This document shows positions 1 through 11,210 of a stretch of DNA of 64,000 bases, one piece after another. Positions within the stretch are counted from its first letter, which is position 1. Each line of letters begins with the position of its first letter. The notes beneath the pieces were generated by a model. It was not told the origin of the DNA and made no database searches. It saw only the letters and a list, made by a program, of their open reading frames with translations. Location of the stretch: positions 2,242,887 to 2,306,886 of the forward strand of contig CM030937.1 in NCBI GenBank assembly GCA_018136815.1, read 5' to 3'. This stretch comes from Isochrysis galbana. Lineage: Eukaryota; Haptophyta; Isochrysidales; Isochrysidaceae. The position numbers were made by a program, and so were the translations under genes.

Positions 1-252
1 TCACTAGTCATTGCGATATTCCCAATTGCATAATTTTCTCATTCAGACCCAACCGGACACCCTTCACACGGATCACCAACAATTCACAACTCTAACCGAA
101 GCCTGCACCACCACATCACCCGGGAACCCGGGAAACACCGCGAGTAGAACCAGTCACCGCAATCATTCGAAAGCTCTGCCGGAGATTGCAGAGCTATGCG
201 TGACAAAGCTTGGCCCACAACCCGCGCCCCTCTAGCCCTACGAAACCCTCCC
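1..252. other. intergenic, no gene seen
   Basis: No open frame here has recognisable protein features. It lies downstream of the 3' end of the ankyrin gene, so some of it is probably 3' UTR. Confidence 0.4.
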
Positions 253-3216
253 TTATCCTAACCCGGCAATATTTGCAGCTAGAGTTTGTTGTGGCCGAGC
301 ATCAACGTTGAGGGCAATGAGGCGAAGCAGCTCGGTGTCCCTGCGCGCGCGCGCAGCCTCAAGTACGCCGTCATCACAGGGCGCGCCGAGATCGATCAAC
401 TGTTCAGCGACCTTGAGATGGCCCTCGCGCACGGCCGCCTGCAAGGCCGATGTCTCGTCAGGCCCTCGTGCGAGCACGCTTGCGCCAGCGCGCACTAGCA
501 CGCCTACTGTCTCTGTAAGCCCTGCGGCGGCGGCCGCCACCAAGGGTGGCACACCGCCCTCGCGCGCCTCGACATCCGCGGACCCCGCGACGAGGAGGCG
601 CGCCACCTCCGCCCTCGCCTTGGCGGGCGGCGGGCGCGAATTGTCATCATCCGCGTCGAAAAGGAAGTCGAGTGGCCGCCTCCTATCCGCTGAAAGGAGA
701 TTTGCGGCGACACCTCCATCGAGCAGGGCGCGCACGGCGCGCGCGTGGCCCTTCAGCGAGGCCACGTGTATAGCGCACAGCCCGTTCCAATTTTGCTGCG
801 GCTCGCCGCAGCGTCGGCTCGCGCCGTGCCGCAACAATATTGCCACGCTGTCCGCGTGCCCGAGACCTGCCGCTGTGAATAGCGGGGTGGCACCTTGCTG
901 CGCTAGTCGAGCATTGGGGTCGGCGCCGTGTGCGAGCAACACCTTGAGAACGGCGGCGTGGCCCCCTTGAGCACCAAGATGTAATGCTGTCGCGCCAAAC
1001 GTCAAGTCTCCACCACTCGCATGCACGTCTGCGCCACGCGAACAGAGCAGCCGGACGGTCTGAGTGTGCCCGCGTAAGGCCGCTGCCATCAACGGCGTGA
1101 TGCGCGTTTGCCGAGTCTCCAGATTGATGCGCGCGCCGGCATCGAGCAGCACACGCGCCGAGTCCACGTCGCCCGCCCGCGCGGCAAGCGCGAGCGGTGT
1201 AATGCCTCGCCCATCGTATCGGTCGATTGCGCCGCCAGCGCCCACCAGCAGCGCGACGAGCTCGCTCGCCTTGCCGCCCTCGCCTTGGAGGGCGGCGTGT
1301 AGCGCGCCGCCGCCGCCAACACCGCTCTCTAGGTTGGCAGCGTACCGTAACAGAAGGGCGCATGCGTCCGCATGCCCTCGGAAGGCGGCGTTCGAGAGCG
1401 GGCTGGCGCCGAGTCGGGTAGTCACCTCAACGCTCGCATTCAGCTCGAGCAGGCGCGCCAACACGCGCACCCGTCCCGTGCCCGCCGCCACGAAGAGCGC
1501 CGTCTGCCCTGTTGCTGGCTCGCTCTCATCAAGCCTCAGTTTGTCGCCTGCAGCAACAAGCATCTCGGCGAGGCGGATGGCGATCCGGTCCCGGCCGTGC
1601 TGGAGCGCAAGCAGCAGGGGCGGAATGCCCTCCATCGAGGGCAGCTGCCTCGCGCCCCGCTCGAGCAGGAGGTCGACAGTGGCTCTATGCCCGTTCTCGA
1701 CTGCCACGTGCAATGCAGTAGCGCCGTTAGCACGCTCGCTGTTCCGGTCCGGATAGAAGCCGGCGTGGACTAGCGAATCAGCCGCCCCGGCACGGTCTCT
1801 GTCGGCCCGCATCAGGGCCGATGAGTAGGCCGCTACGGGCATTATGTGATCGATCCGCGCACCGCCGTCGAGCAGGGCCCGCACTGAGCTCGTCAGACCC
1901 CGCTGTGACGCAAGATACAGCGGCGTGGTGTCGCTGTTTAACAAGGGGTCGGGCCGTGCTGAGCACGGCGGTGCAAGCAGTGCACAGATGGCGTGAGACA
2001 TGCCCGAGTCGGCAGCGACGTGCAATGCAGTGCCGCCGTTCGATTTAATTGCTTCGGGATCTGCGCGCGCCCGGCAGAGCGTTGTGAGGATTGCGGCATG
2101 TCCCATCTCGGCCGCCAGGTGCAGTGACGTTGCCCTCGACCAGCCGTGTTCCCTTCCTACTTCTGCGCCGGCGGCAAGTAGCGCGTCAACGGCCTCGGCG
2201 TGCCCCATCGACGCAGCGATCATAAGCGCCGTCACGCCCGCGTCGCCCACTGCCTCCAAGTCCGACCCAGTCTGCGCGAGCACGGTGATTGCGGCCGGCT
2301 GGTTCGTGGCGGCAGCGGCGTGCAAAGCGGTAGTGCCATCTGGGGCTCGGCCATTGGCGTGATGGCCGCCGGCCAATAAGTGGGCCAGTCGGCCGCATGC
2401 GCCCCGAGCGGCTGCCGCGTGCAATGGTGGCGCCGCGGACTGGAGGCCTGGCACAACAGAAAAGGCGATGAGCAGTCGAGCAGAGTCAACGACTCCCGAC
2501 CGGGCCGCCTGATAGTGGTGCCAGCCCTCCTCTGCGGTTAGGCGCGCGCTAGGTGCTGGTTCACGTGCCGAGGTGAGCCCAGTCTGGTGTGGCGCTACCA
2601 CGCGCTCCCACACATTGCGCACGTGGTCTAGCAATTGATTCGAGCTGTCGATCGGCCGGAGTCCGCCCTCGGCCGGGAGCACGATTGCAAAGCGCGCTGA
2701 GGCGCCATCTGAGCCGACTCCCATCTCAAGGTTGATTGTGGCGCGCTGTGCTAGCGGCGCGTCTGGCGGGCGATCGCGCTGCGCCTTCTTCTTTCTACGC
2801 CGGCGCGCCCTTGGACGACGGCTGCTCCCGACCACGGCAGTAGACGGCCCCGCGGCATCAAGCACGGATGACGGCTCGTCTGCCGAACCGATCGCACAGA
2901 AGGGCTCCTCGCCGCTGCCCACTGAGGAGAACTGCTCACCATGGCCGCCAGTTACGACCGATGAGAGGTATTCGTCGCGGTCTGCGAGGGGGGACTGTCC
3001 GTCACTGGTTCCCGGGGATGACAGCTGCAGGTCGGCCGCGCCGCTCTGCTCTCTCAGCCTGCGGGCGATCGAGGCGAGCTGCGGCGCAAGCTGCCGCTCA
3101 TCGGAGCACTCAGCGCCGAGGCGGTGGGTGAGGTTGAGAGCAACCGCCGGCTGGAGCGGCCCGTTCGAAAGCGCAGTCTCGATTACAGCGATGAGGCCAG
3201 CGCACGAGGAAGACAT
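253..3216 (-). CDS. ankyrin-repeat protein, about 20 repeats
   Basis: Single-exon ORF of 987 aa. I place the start at 3216 (MSSSCAGLI...); the frame is open to 3342 but without an upstream ATG. Residues 1-60 form a short helical N-terminus, followed by a Ser/Gly-rich acidic stretch and a basic patch (RRPRARRRRKKK) near residue 140 that could act as a nuclear localisation signal. From about residue 260 to the end there are roughly 20 ankyrin repeats with the usual TALHxAAxxGHxxxVxxLLxxGA core. No enzymatic domain is visible, so a scaffold or protein-binding role is the family expectation; partner and location are unknown. The sense strand upstream of the ATG is a CT-rich tract. Confidence 0.85.
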   Translation of the reverse strand: MSSSCAGLIAVIETALSNGPLQPAVALNLTHRLGAECSDERQLAPQLASIARRLREQSGAADLQLSSPGTSDGQSPLADRDEYLSSVVTGGHGEQFSSVGSGEEPFCAIGSADEPSSVLDAAGPSTAVVGSSRRPRARRRRKKKAQRDRPPDAPLAQRATINLEMGVGSDGASARFAIVLPAEGGLRPIDSSNQLLDHVRNVWERVVAPHQTGLTSAREPAPSARLTAEEGWHHYQAARSGVVDSARLLIAFSVVPGLQSAAPPLHAAAARGACGRLAHLLAGGHHANGRAPDGTTALHAAAATNQPAAITVLAQTGSDLEAVGDAGVTALMIAASMGHAEAVDALLAAGAEVGREHGWSRATSLHLAAEMGHAAILTTLCRARADPEAIKSNGGTALHVAADSGMSHAICALLAPPCSARPDPLLNSDTTPLYLASQRGLTSSVRALLDGGARIDHIMPVAAYSSALMRADRDRAGAADSLVHAGFYPDRNSERANGATALHVAVENGHRATVDLLLERGARQLPSMEGIPPLLLALQHGRDRIAIRLAEMLVAAGDKLRLDESEPATGQTALFVAAGTGRVRVLARLLELNASVEVTTRLGASPLSNAAFRGHADACALLLRYAANLESGVGGGGALHAALQGEGGKASELVALLVGAGGAIDRYDGRGITPLALAARAGDVDSARVLLDAGARINLETRQTRITPLMAAALRGHTQTVRLLCSRGADVHASGGDLTFGATALHLGAQGGHAAVLKVLLAHGADPNARLAQQGATPLFTAAGLGHADSVAILLRHGASRRCGEPQQNWNGLCAIHVASLKGHARAVRALLDGGVAANLLSADRRRPLDFLFDADDDNSRPPPAKARAEVARLLVAGSADVEAREGGVPPLVAAAAAGLTETVGVLVRAGASVLARGPDETSALQAAVREGHLKVAEQLIDLGAPCDDGVLEAARARRDTELLRLIALNVDARPQQTLAANIAGLG

Positions 3217-4473
3217 CCGAGCGGGGAGATAGGAGAGGGGAGAGGGAGGGGGGGAAGAGGAAGGGAGGGAGAGAGAGACGGAGACAGCGTACTGAGTCAG
3301 CCATCCGACGCCGACGCGCGGCGCCTCCGCTGTCTCTGCCAAGAAAGATTTATTTTAAAAACCCTTGGTCGGTAGTCTAGCTAATATCCAACCAGATGTC
3401 CTACGAAGCTTCAAGTTCTAACGCTCGAACTAACCACCGGCGCTCGCGCCGGCGCAAACAAAAGGAGAGAAGGGAAGCGAGAGGACGTTTATCGAATAGA
3501 AGAGAGGGGATGTTTATTGAATAGATCTGTCTCGAAGTCTCGAATAGAGCAGAGTAGAGAGAAAAGGGACGGAGAGAAGAAGAGAAGAAGAGAGAGGTCT
3601 CTGAAAACTGAAAAGATCCACGTTTTGTATTCTCTTATGTGTGAGAGAAGGCGTGTGACGTCAGCCCCCCCCCCCCCCCCCCCACTTCTCTCGACGTCAG
3701 GGCCGCGCCCCCGCGAAGGGGTGAAGGGGTTGGTGGCCGAGAGCGCGGGACTCGAGAGTGACGCGGCGGAGGAAGACGAACCAGTCGCCAGTCGTCGACG
3801 GTGTGCGTGCGGTCTGGCGAGCTGGCGAGACGAAGGCTTAGGACGTAGGACGTGAATTCAGCGATCGCTTCGAAGTGGTAAGTCGCTCCGTCGGTGGGGG
3901 ATGCGGCGGAGTGCGGGCCGAAGCCGTCGCAGACGAAAAGGGCGGCGGGGCGGGTGGCGAGATCGCGGGTGGGCGTGCTGCGGACAGGGGTGTGTTTGGC
4001 TTGGGCGTGCGCGCGGGGCACGCTGGAGTCGACGGCGGCGCGTTGGGCGGGCGAGAGGGTGTCGAGACGAATGCCGTGTGTGGAGCGGGACCTGGCGACG
4101 AGGCCGGCCGCCGGCCGAGTCCGTGCCGAGGCGGGCGGCCCCAGAATCGGTGGCGGATATAACACCTTTGAAGGTGCTTCGCGGCAGTTGACTGCTCTGA
4201 GCTCGCTATAATATCCAGTTAAATAAATATTTCAAAAATTTAAACCTGCTCTGTCTTCGAAGCAACCGCGACATGCAGCAGCTCCAAAGGTGCTGAGGAG
4301 TGCTAGTGCTCTACGAGTCGCGCCCTCTCCTCCTCCTCCCTCCCCCCCCCCCCCCCCTCTCTTCCCCCCGCCCTTCCCCCCCGGCCCTCACAACCCTCTC
4401 CTCTCCCTCCCTTCCCCCCCCCTCCCTCGCCTTCCTCACCCTTGCCCCCCACTCCCACCCCACCCCTCCCTCG
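3217..4473. other. intergenic region between divergent genes
   Basis: Separates the ankyrin gene (-) from the kinase gene (+). It contains a purine-rich block (3225-3290), a C-run (3666-3682) and a long C/T-rich tract (4320-4535) that runs into the kinase start. A 176-residue open frame on the minus strand (3635-4165) is Pro/Ser/Arg-biased with no recognisable domain, and I do not call it. Confidence 0.4.
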
Positions 4474-6729
4474 ATGCTCTCCCGTCCTTTTCGCTCTCTC
4501 CCTTCGCCTCCTCCCTCTCACCTCCCTTCCCAGGCAGAGCTCGCGGTCCTCGCGCTGCTCCACGCGGCCTCTCCCTCGCCAGAGGAGCTGCTCTGGTCGG
4601 CAGTCGACACTCTCCGGCTGGGACTTCTCTCCAAGGAGACGGCCTACGCGCTCTGCGCATCGCTTGGCGTCACCGCAGACGTGCTAGAGGCATTGCTCGA
4701 TGGCGGAGCTGCGGCGCCCACCTCCACCGCCCTCGTGCCCGCCGCCGCCACAGGCCCAGTGCTCTCCGAGAGGATGAAGGGCGTCATCGCGGGGGCGGGG
4801 CCATCGGTGCTCAATCCACCGGTCGAGCGACCGGTCGTTGGCCTCAGCTCGTTTGGGCTACAGTCACGACTCACCGCTGAGTTTGTACTGCTGCGCAAAC
4901 TCGGCCACGGCGCGATGGGCTCCGTCTTCCAGGCGCGCCACCGGCTTGATGGAGGGCAGTACGCCATCAAGATTGTGCCCTTCTTTGTGCGCGCTCAAGA
5001 GGAGCCGCATAAGCTGGCGCCCGAGGCGGAGCGCGTATTGCGCGAGGTTCAGGCCTTTTCGCGGCTCAATCACGGCAACGTCTGCCGCTATTACAGTGCT
5101 TGGGTGGAGACGGACTGGGCGTCGCTGTGGAAAGGGCAATCGGCGGCTGCGCCAAGCGCAGTGCCGGCGCGCACGCCGCTGCTGCTCACCGGTGGTCGTG
5201 CCGAATGCAGCGTGGAGAGCAGCAGCAGCGGGAGTAGCGACGGGAGTGAGCCGACCTGGTCGCAGAGCGACGAGAGCTGCGCCGACTTCGGCTTTGTGCG
5301 CGATTCGGCGGTGCTTGCCTCATTTGGCGAGTGGGGCGGTCATCGAGGTTTTGTCGGGCCACGCGTCGGCACCGGCTTCGAGCTCTCGCTCGAGTCGTCT
5401 GACGGGCTCTCCTTCATCTCATCTAGCTCGCCCTCGGTTGGGGAGTCCACCAACAGCGGCCCCTCCATGGATGGCGGCAGCGTGTGCAGCATCGTCGGGC
5501 CGCACGCGCCATCCCTTGGCCGTCAGTGGTCGTACCGCAAGGCGCTGCTCATCCAGATGGAGCTGTGCGAGAACTCCACGCTGCACGACTACCTCGTGAC
5601 GCGTGACGCGGCTCTCACTAAGCGAGGCGGCGCCGGCGTTGACGGCATCAAGCGTGCCGAATCTCTCGACCTGCTGCTGCAGATTGTCTCGGGGCTGGAG
5701 CACGTGCACACCTGCGGGCTCGTGCACCGCGACCTCAAGCCGGCCAACTGCTGCTTCCAGAGGGGTGCCCTCAAGCTCCTCGACTTTGGCCTTGCCAAAA
5801 CGCATGATGTGTACGACACGTACGCGCCGCACGAGGCCGACGGCGCTCCGGCGAGCCCGGCCGATGAGGACGGTCGCCGGGACGGCTCGAGGCGCCAGGG
5901 TAGCGCAGCGGTGGAACCTGCCCACGCGGGGCGGCCGCTGTCGCATAGGGGTAAGCGGCAGGGCGCTCGGCGGGCTTCGCGGGCGGGCCTGGGCACAGTG
6001 GGCGTGGGTACTGCCTCGTATTCGGCGCCAGAGCAGCTGGAACACGGGGTCTCGCGCATGCACTGCGACATGTTCCCAGTCGGCCTTATTGCATACGAGC
6101 TCTTCAACCCGTTCGGCTCAGCGATGGAGCGAGCCAAGCACTTTGGCCAGCTGCGGTCGGGCATCGTGCCCGCGGAGTTCGTGTCGCGCTACCCACGGCT
6201 CGCAAAGCTCATTGGCAGGCTCCTCTCCACGGAGCCGAAGGCCCGCCCGCTGTGCGAGGAGGTTCTCAGTGAACTCCTTGAGATCAAGCATGAGTGGGAC
6301 GGGGCCGACCCCGCACCCATGAACAATGTGCCGTCCTTCACGCGCGATATGCCCGCAAATTGTGAGCCGAACCCCGCTACCTCGGCCGACCCCCGCGGCT
6401 CCGCGGAGCACATCAAGTCGCCACTCCTGCCGCCCACCTCGGGTCGTCTCTCACCGCTCCTCGCTGCTGCATCGATCGCCTCCTCAAGGCTAGCGGGCGC
6501 CACGGCGCCGCAGTCCCAGCAGGACTCTGCAAGCAGCGGCTCTCGTGGTGCGCGAGCACTGAAGCCAGAGCCGCTGGCTCCTTCTCTGGTCCTCTCCGAT
6601 TCGGTATCCGATCGGCAGAAGCGCGAGGCATCCGCCCGGGCGGTTGACGAGGAGGTGGTCCGCCTGCGGCTCGAGATGCGCATCCTGACGCGAGAGATGC
6701 GCATGTGGGAAGGAGGCACGCCAATTTGA
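4474..6729 (+). CDS. eIF2alpha-kinase-family Ser/Thr protein kinase
   Basis: 751 aa from the ATG at 4474; the frame is open upstream only through polypyrimidine sequence with no ATG, so the start is uncertain. The kinase domain has a glycine loop GHGAMGSVF (from G144), K166, HRDLKPAN (H418-D420), DFG (D437) and GTASYSAPE (E520). Hallmarks of the PEK/GCN2/HRI/PKR group are HGNVCRYYSAWVE, QMELCENSTL, GLVHRDLKPANC, and an insert of more than 100 residues, Ser/Gly-rich, between the N-lobe strands (about 225-345). A second insert lies in the activation segment. The family phosphorylates eIF2alpha Ser51 and lowers translation initiation under stress. No GCN2 HisRS or RWD domain, signal peptide or lumenal sensor is visible, so the activating signal is unknown. 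The C-terminus is a short coiled coil. Confidence 0.85.
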   Translation: MLSRPFRSLPSPPPSHLPSQAELAVLALLHAASPSPEELLWSAVDTLRLGLLSKETAYALCASLGVTADVLEALLDGGAAAPTSTALVPAAATGPVLSERMKGVIAGAGPSVLNPPVERPVVGLSSFGLQSRLTAEFVLLRKLGHGAMGSVFQARHRLDGGQYAIKIVPFFVRAQEEPHKLAPEAERVLREVQAFSRLNHGNVCRYYSAWVETDWASLWKGQSAAAPSAVPARTPLLLTGGRAECSVESSSSGSSDGSEPTWSQSDESCADFGFVRDSAVLASFGEWGGHRGFVGPRVGTGFELSLESSDGLSFISSSSPSVGESTNSGPSMDGGSVCSIVGPHAPSLGRQWSYRKALLIQMELCENSTLHDYLVTRDAALTKRGGAGVDGIKRAESLDLLLQIVSGLEHVHTCGLVHRDLKPANCCFQRGALKLLDFGLAKTHDVYDTYAPHEADGAPASPADEDGRRDGSRRQGSAAVEPAHAGRPLSHRGKRQGARRASRAGLGTVGVGTASYSAPEQLEHGVSRMHCDMFPVGLIAYELFNPFGSAMERAKHFGQLRSGIVPAEFVSRYPRLAKLIGRLLSTEPKARPLCEEVLSELLEIKHEWDGADPAPMNNVPSFTRDMPANCEPNPATSADPRGSAEHIKSPLLPPTSGRLSPLLAAASIASSRLAGATAPQSQQDSASSGSRGARALKPEPLAPSLVLSDSVSDRQKREASARAVDEEVVRLRLEMRILTREMRMWEGGTPI

Positions 6730-7221
6730 GCGCTTGCCGCGTGTAGGTCTTATTTTTCTGCCGTACACGAGCATCTGTGCTGCACATCACAGCGATGGAG
6801 CAAGGTGCCACAACATTACTCGGCTGGGATCCGAACCCAGCGCTCCTCTAGTCGGGGACCCACGCTCATCAAGCTTGCTGGGCGGTCGCTACTACTCCTA
6901 CGTGTCTCTCAGCTGGACCGCCCCTCCATTGAGTTGGCTGTATTATATGCGCTTTGCACCTGTACCACGTGCACAGCTCTTATGCATGAACGAGAGGCAA
7001 CAATTTCTGTATGTTCCCGCCTTTTCTTGTTTCGGGTGTCTCAAGGGCCCCGGCGCGAGCCTCCCGGTAAGCACGACACACGCCGGACGTGTATCAGGAG
7101 AATCCTGAGATTCGGTTCGCGATGTTGACGAGCACTTGAGGTAGCATGCGTTGAGCATGCGTGATGTGCTTTCCTTCCTAACTACTACTCTACGAACTTA
7201 TTTATTGATAGCCCCCCCCGT

Positions 7222-7262
7222 AAAAAAAAACCTTTTAATATTCTCGTCTCACTCGTGGCACT
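7222..7262 (-). repeat. 3' tail scrap of the LINE/SINE family
   Basis: Read on the minus strand this ends in GAGAATATTAAAAGG followed by a T-run, the same terminal motif as the LINE ending at 40720 and the SINE-like copies. Sequence on the 5' side is too short or diverged to assign to either. Confidence 0.55.
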
Positions 7263-7559
7263 GGAACGTTCCCTCGTAGCCACGCCCTCTTCCCTTCTCC
7301 ACCCTCATCAAGACCAAAAGCGTTCAATTATCCCCATCCCTGCTGACACCTTTCATTGTGCCACCTGGAGGTTACTTGAGTCAACTTGACCCTTCACATG
7401 TTGAAACACACACGTGGTCTGACTCCATTCACTCGATTTGGGGCAGGGTGGATATATCGTTGAAATCACGATATCTCATCCCATGTTGGTTTCCCTCCAA
7501 AGAAAATTGATCGAATTCCTTTGAAAGCGATCGTTTTTTTTTGTCAAGAGCCTGGTGCG

Positions 7560-8000
7560 CGCTTTCAGAACTGCCCCTCTCCCTCCGCGCTCGCCACTTC
7601 TCCCGCGCATTCTGACACCCCGCGCATTTCGACACTGCCGCCCCACCCGCACGGCCCCCCTCGCCCGCCGCTCATTGACGCCACCTTCTTCTCCCTCCCT
7701 TCGGCCTCGCCGCGCCGCTTCCCGACCTCAAGAAAGCTATCTCCGAGGAGCCGGTCCTCGCCCCTCCTCGAGAAGACCGTCCGTTCATTGTCAAGACCGA
7801 TGGCGCTAGTAAACTCGGCATAGCCGGCATCCTAGCCCAAAGGGACGACGAGGGACGCGAGCGCGTGGTCGCATATTACGGCCGTAGCTTAAGCAGCTCG
7901 TTTCAAAAGAGGAAACAAGCCTCGCTCCGACAGCCACAGCCCACAGCCCCCGTTGCCTTCCTGTGCTTTGCTGCGGTGCAGGTAGCTTCCGTGAGGTGGT
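7560..8000 (+). mobile_element. fossil fragment of a Ty3/gypsy LTR retrotransposon (pol RNase H region)
   Basis: The stretch around 7723-7905 reads as the RT/RNase H junction of Ty3/gypsy elements: a helix ending in PVLAPP, then an ETDAS-like KTDGAS block, GIAGILAQ, and a VAYYGRSLS block. No complete ORF, LTRs or other pol domains were found nearby. It is a short, broken, probably old remnant; the ends are approximate. Confidence 0.7.
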
Positions 8001-8561
8001 TGTCTGCCCCCGCTGAGCTGCCTGCCCGAACCACTCCGCAACTACACCACGTCATTCCATCCACCTACTAGTCCGCAAGACCACCGCATCCTAAAGGCCT
8101 AAGACACCACATTCGGCACATCCTGCACACCCCCTGACGGTTTCGTGGCGATCATCAACATTGTTGGGACCACCGTCCCACAAGACTGCCACCACCGACT
8201 GTTCGCGGATCACGCGTGTCCCTCCAAATCAGTATACGCCTTCAGGCGCCTGTGAATCGTGCATCGTGAGCAATGGTCTTGACCTTTCCCAGGACCATCC
8301 AACGTAGGGCATTATGCTGCCGTCGGCTCATGACGAAACCAATTGGCGTGGTCGCGCAAAAAGCATTTGCTTGACTTCGCCACTATAGCGCCCTCCCTCA
8401 ATTTCAAAGAGTCGGCAAGGACCATGATCTTAGTGTTACAAGTATGTTTCAGCCACAGAAGACGGAAAGAGTAATTTACAAAATTGGACCGATTATAGCG
8501 AACAAGAAGTGATGCTGAAAGAAATTTCGATGGCCACACACCCAGGTGTCGAGTTGTCGGC

Positions 8562-10115
8562 TCAACGGCTGTACACTGCTTCGTGGGAATAAGCTGATGT
8601 CTCAATGCTGCGCGGTGACCTGGCCGTGGCTGTATCGTCGCGACGAGCCACTTGAGATGGTGCACTTATAAGGGCCTGCGCCGTCTCCTCTTGCATCTCA
8701 CCAATCGCCAAACTCCATCCGTCCATGAACCAACATTGCCCGATTAGTTGTTGCGCAAGAGGCGTGCCTGGCTTGGTGCATCGACTTTGCAAAAAGTCCA
8801 TGAGCTGTTGACGTACGCCCTTCATGCGAGGGCCCGGTCCGAGCCACTCCCAGCCACTAGAAAACGGGTTGTGATTGACGGCTTCTTTGCCGTCGCACGC
8901 AATCCCCTGCATGTCCGGTCGATTAATCCCGTTCTTGAGATAAAAGGATTCCATCCCGTGCCAAACACCGCCAATATCCATTTGCGTCAGCGTGATGTCT
9001 GCCCCGCATGTGATGGGCCCGCCGGCTCCCCCTAGGCCCGCGTAAATGTCCGAGTTCTGCATGAGGGTGGCGCGAGGCGAGGAAGGTGAGTGGCGCACAG
9101 GGCCCGGACGGCACGCTTCCAACTGCACGGGCGGTCCTAACACCTCACCTTGATTGAGATGTCATCGACCCATATACTTCCTTCCCCGGTCAAAGTGACA
9201 GCTCCACCACCGAGAGGAGCCCCAAGCTCCTGCACATAATATTGGAGCGAGGCCGTGAATCGCAAGTCCAATTCCATCCGTATCGAGTCGGGCATGATGC
9301 GTGACGTGTAGGAGACATGCGACTGGAAGGCCTTGTCTTGTGTTTCTACGATGGTATCACTAAGAGGATGGCGGCCCCTGTATCGACACCTAGTTCGATG
9401 GGAAGAGAGCATAGCCTCAGTGAGGAACACTTCGAGCTCGAAGCTCCAACACGGCAGCACCACTTTCTCGCCCCCGGTTGCCACCCCGACAGTGCTGCAC
9501 TAGCCTGCCAGCGCACCCAAAGAGCTTCAGCTTGCCCATCTTGAGGCTAAGGACCGATGTATTGAATCTGTACGACTCTAGCAGTCCCATACGCATGCGT
9601 TCAACGCCCTGAATTGGAGGTGTGGGAAGCTGATATTCCCTCATATATGCCTCGAGTTGCGTGTTGGCGACGGACGTGTGGAACGGCGCGAGCTCCTCGC
9701 AGTCTACCTTGTCCGGCGGCGGCATTGGGGGCGGAGAGGGTACAGGAGGCATTGGGGGATCGGCGGGTTCGGCAGGTGGTTGTGGCGGCGGCCGCTCCGC
9801 TTCGATGGGGCAGCACTTCAGAATACAGGGCTGTGCAAGCGGGAGCGGCTCGAAGCCGTCGCGGCACGCCGTCTCTGAGCACGCGTTGAACACATAGCAG
9901 CCTTGCAGCACCCACGTCTGCAAGTCGCGAGGCTGTGAGCGGGGGATCCCTTGACTGCTAGCGTTCTCTGGCTGGTCCGAAGGCTCGAGCGAGTGGGCTC
10001 CGGCGTGGTAGAGGTAGACGAGCAAGGGAAGACCAAGCAGCAGCGGCAGGACTCGCCAGGGCCACGCAGCTCGTCGGTGAGCCCCTCCATCAGCCGCCTC
10101 TGCGCCAGTTAGCAT
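8562..10115 (-). CDS. type II membrane protein of unknown function, three exons
   Basis: Exons 10115-9517, 9443-9149 and 9056-8562 give about 462 aa. Intron 2 (9148-9057, GTGAGG...ATGCAG, phase 0) is well supported. Intron 1 (9516-9444, GTGCGC...TTGGAG) is the only frame-consistent option I found that keeps the conserved-looking strand sequence. Residues about 18-40 are a transmembrane anchor (WPWRVLPLLLGLPLLVYLY) after a short cytosolic tail, so the body should be lumenal or extracellular. It then has a six-Cys patch, a Pro-rich linker and a beta-rich C-terminal half with an IWVDDISIK strand reminiscent of carbohydrate-binding jelly rolls. I do not recognise the family; a cell-surface or Golgi role is only inference from topology. 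The last exon may be longer or differently spliced. Confidence 0.6.
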
Positions 10116-11210
10116 GGGGGAAGGGGAAGGGGAGGGAGGGCGAGGGGCGCGATCGGGCGCGATAGGGCGGAGAGAGGAGAGGGAATGCGAGCACAGAAAG
10201 ACGAGCGTGATCGAGGCAGAGAGGGTGGGGTGGGTGGGTGGGTGGGGGCAGAGGGAGGGAGGGAGGGAGGGAGGGAGGTTTCCCCTGCCCGACAAGGATC
10301 TCTTTTTCCCCGCATCAGGAAAAGGGTTCTTGTGTGTCCGTGCGTACATATTTTTAGTGTTGAGATAAGGGATGTGAAGCCGTGAATGCCCTCCTACCTA
10401 TTCACCTATTCATACTTCATGCCATTCGCATGTGTGTCACCAACCATCACTCCTTACGCAACTTTCGTGCAACTGGGAACTGGTCAATCGGCTGAGGACC
10501 CCTCGTAAGAAGTGCACAGGACTAGGACTAGGATAAGGATCACAAGTCACAAGAAAAAGAGGGGTGGGGAGTGTGGATTGTGGATTGCAGCAATCCGCAA
10601 TCCGGATTGAGGATTGGGATTGAGGTCGGCCGCGTTCCAGTGTTCCAGTGGTTTGAGCCATCGAATGTCCATTTGCCACTTGCCATTTGCAGTGTTATCA
10701 TAAACCGCACGAATGGCGAATGGGGACAACTGCGCCAATAACCAATAATAACTTTCATGTCTCATGTCTCATTCTCATTCTCATCCTCATCCTAGCCGTG
10801 AACTATGAACTATACCATTCTTATACATTCCATTAGTAGTGGCCACTAGTTAGACACCTCTGCTCAAGGCCAACCGTCACTCTCACTCTCACTCTCACGG
10901 CCCTTCAGTTCCTTTCCCCCATCAGCCATCAGCCATCAGAGTTTATTGTTGTGTTAGTATAACCTTAGTGCTGCGGGACCGTGGCCCTTCGACCGCAACG
11001 GAGCCCCTCCCCCGCGATGGGGGTGTGCGCGGTTGGCGCATGGCTCGTCCGGTGTGTGTGGCTAGGAATGCTAGCTAACAAGATGTCATACGACATACGA
11101 CGCTATAAGATCTAACGTCCCCTTTACTCAACGACGACGATCCCCATCTTTTATCTTTACTAAAGGGGGGGGAGGGGAGGGGCCCCGGGCTCGGCATTGG
11201 CGTCGGCGCG
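10116..11210. other. intergenic region
   Basis: Begins with a purine-rich block (10116-10280, CT-rich on the sense strand of the minus-strand gene), which includes GGGT and GGGA short tandem repeats. The middle is simple-sequence-like (for example ATTGTGGATTG, CTCATTCTCATT). A G-rich run (11164-11184) ends just before the next ATG. No gene seen. Confidence 0.4.

Larger units (their letters stand above)
6730..8561. other. intergenic, mostly repeat debris
   Basis: Contains a retroposon tail scrap (7222-7262) and an LTR-retrotransposon fossil (about 7560-8000), both listed separately. The remainder (for example 6730-7220 and 8000-8560) shows no supported gene. Confidence 0.4.

Noticed and set aside
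3635-4165. 176-codon minus-strand ORF
   Set aside because: Pro/Ser/Arg-biased, spans a C-run, and has no domain or upstream ATG context; probably composition.
6828-6850. tRNA T-arm-like sequence (CTGGGTTCGGATCCCAG on the minus strand)
   Set aside because: A good B-box-like arm, but no matching acceptor stem, anticodon arm or D-arm at the expected distance, so no tRNA is called.
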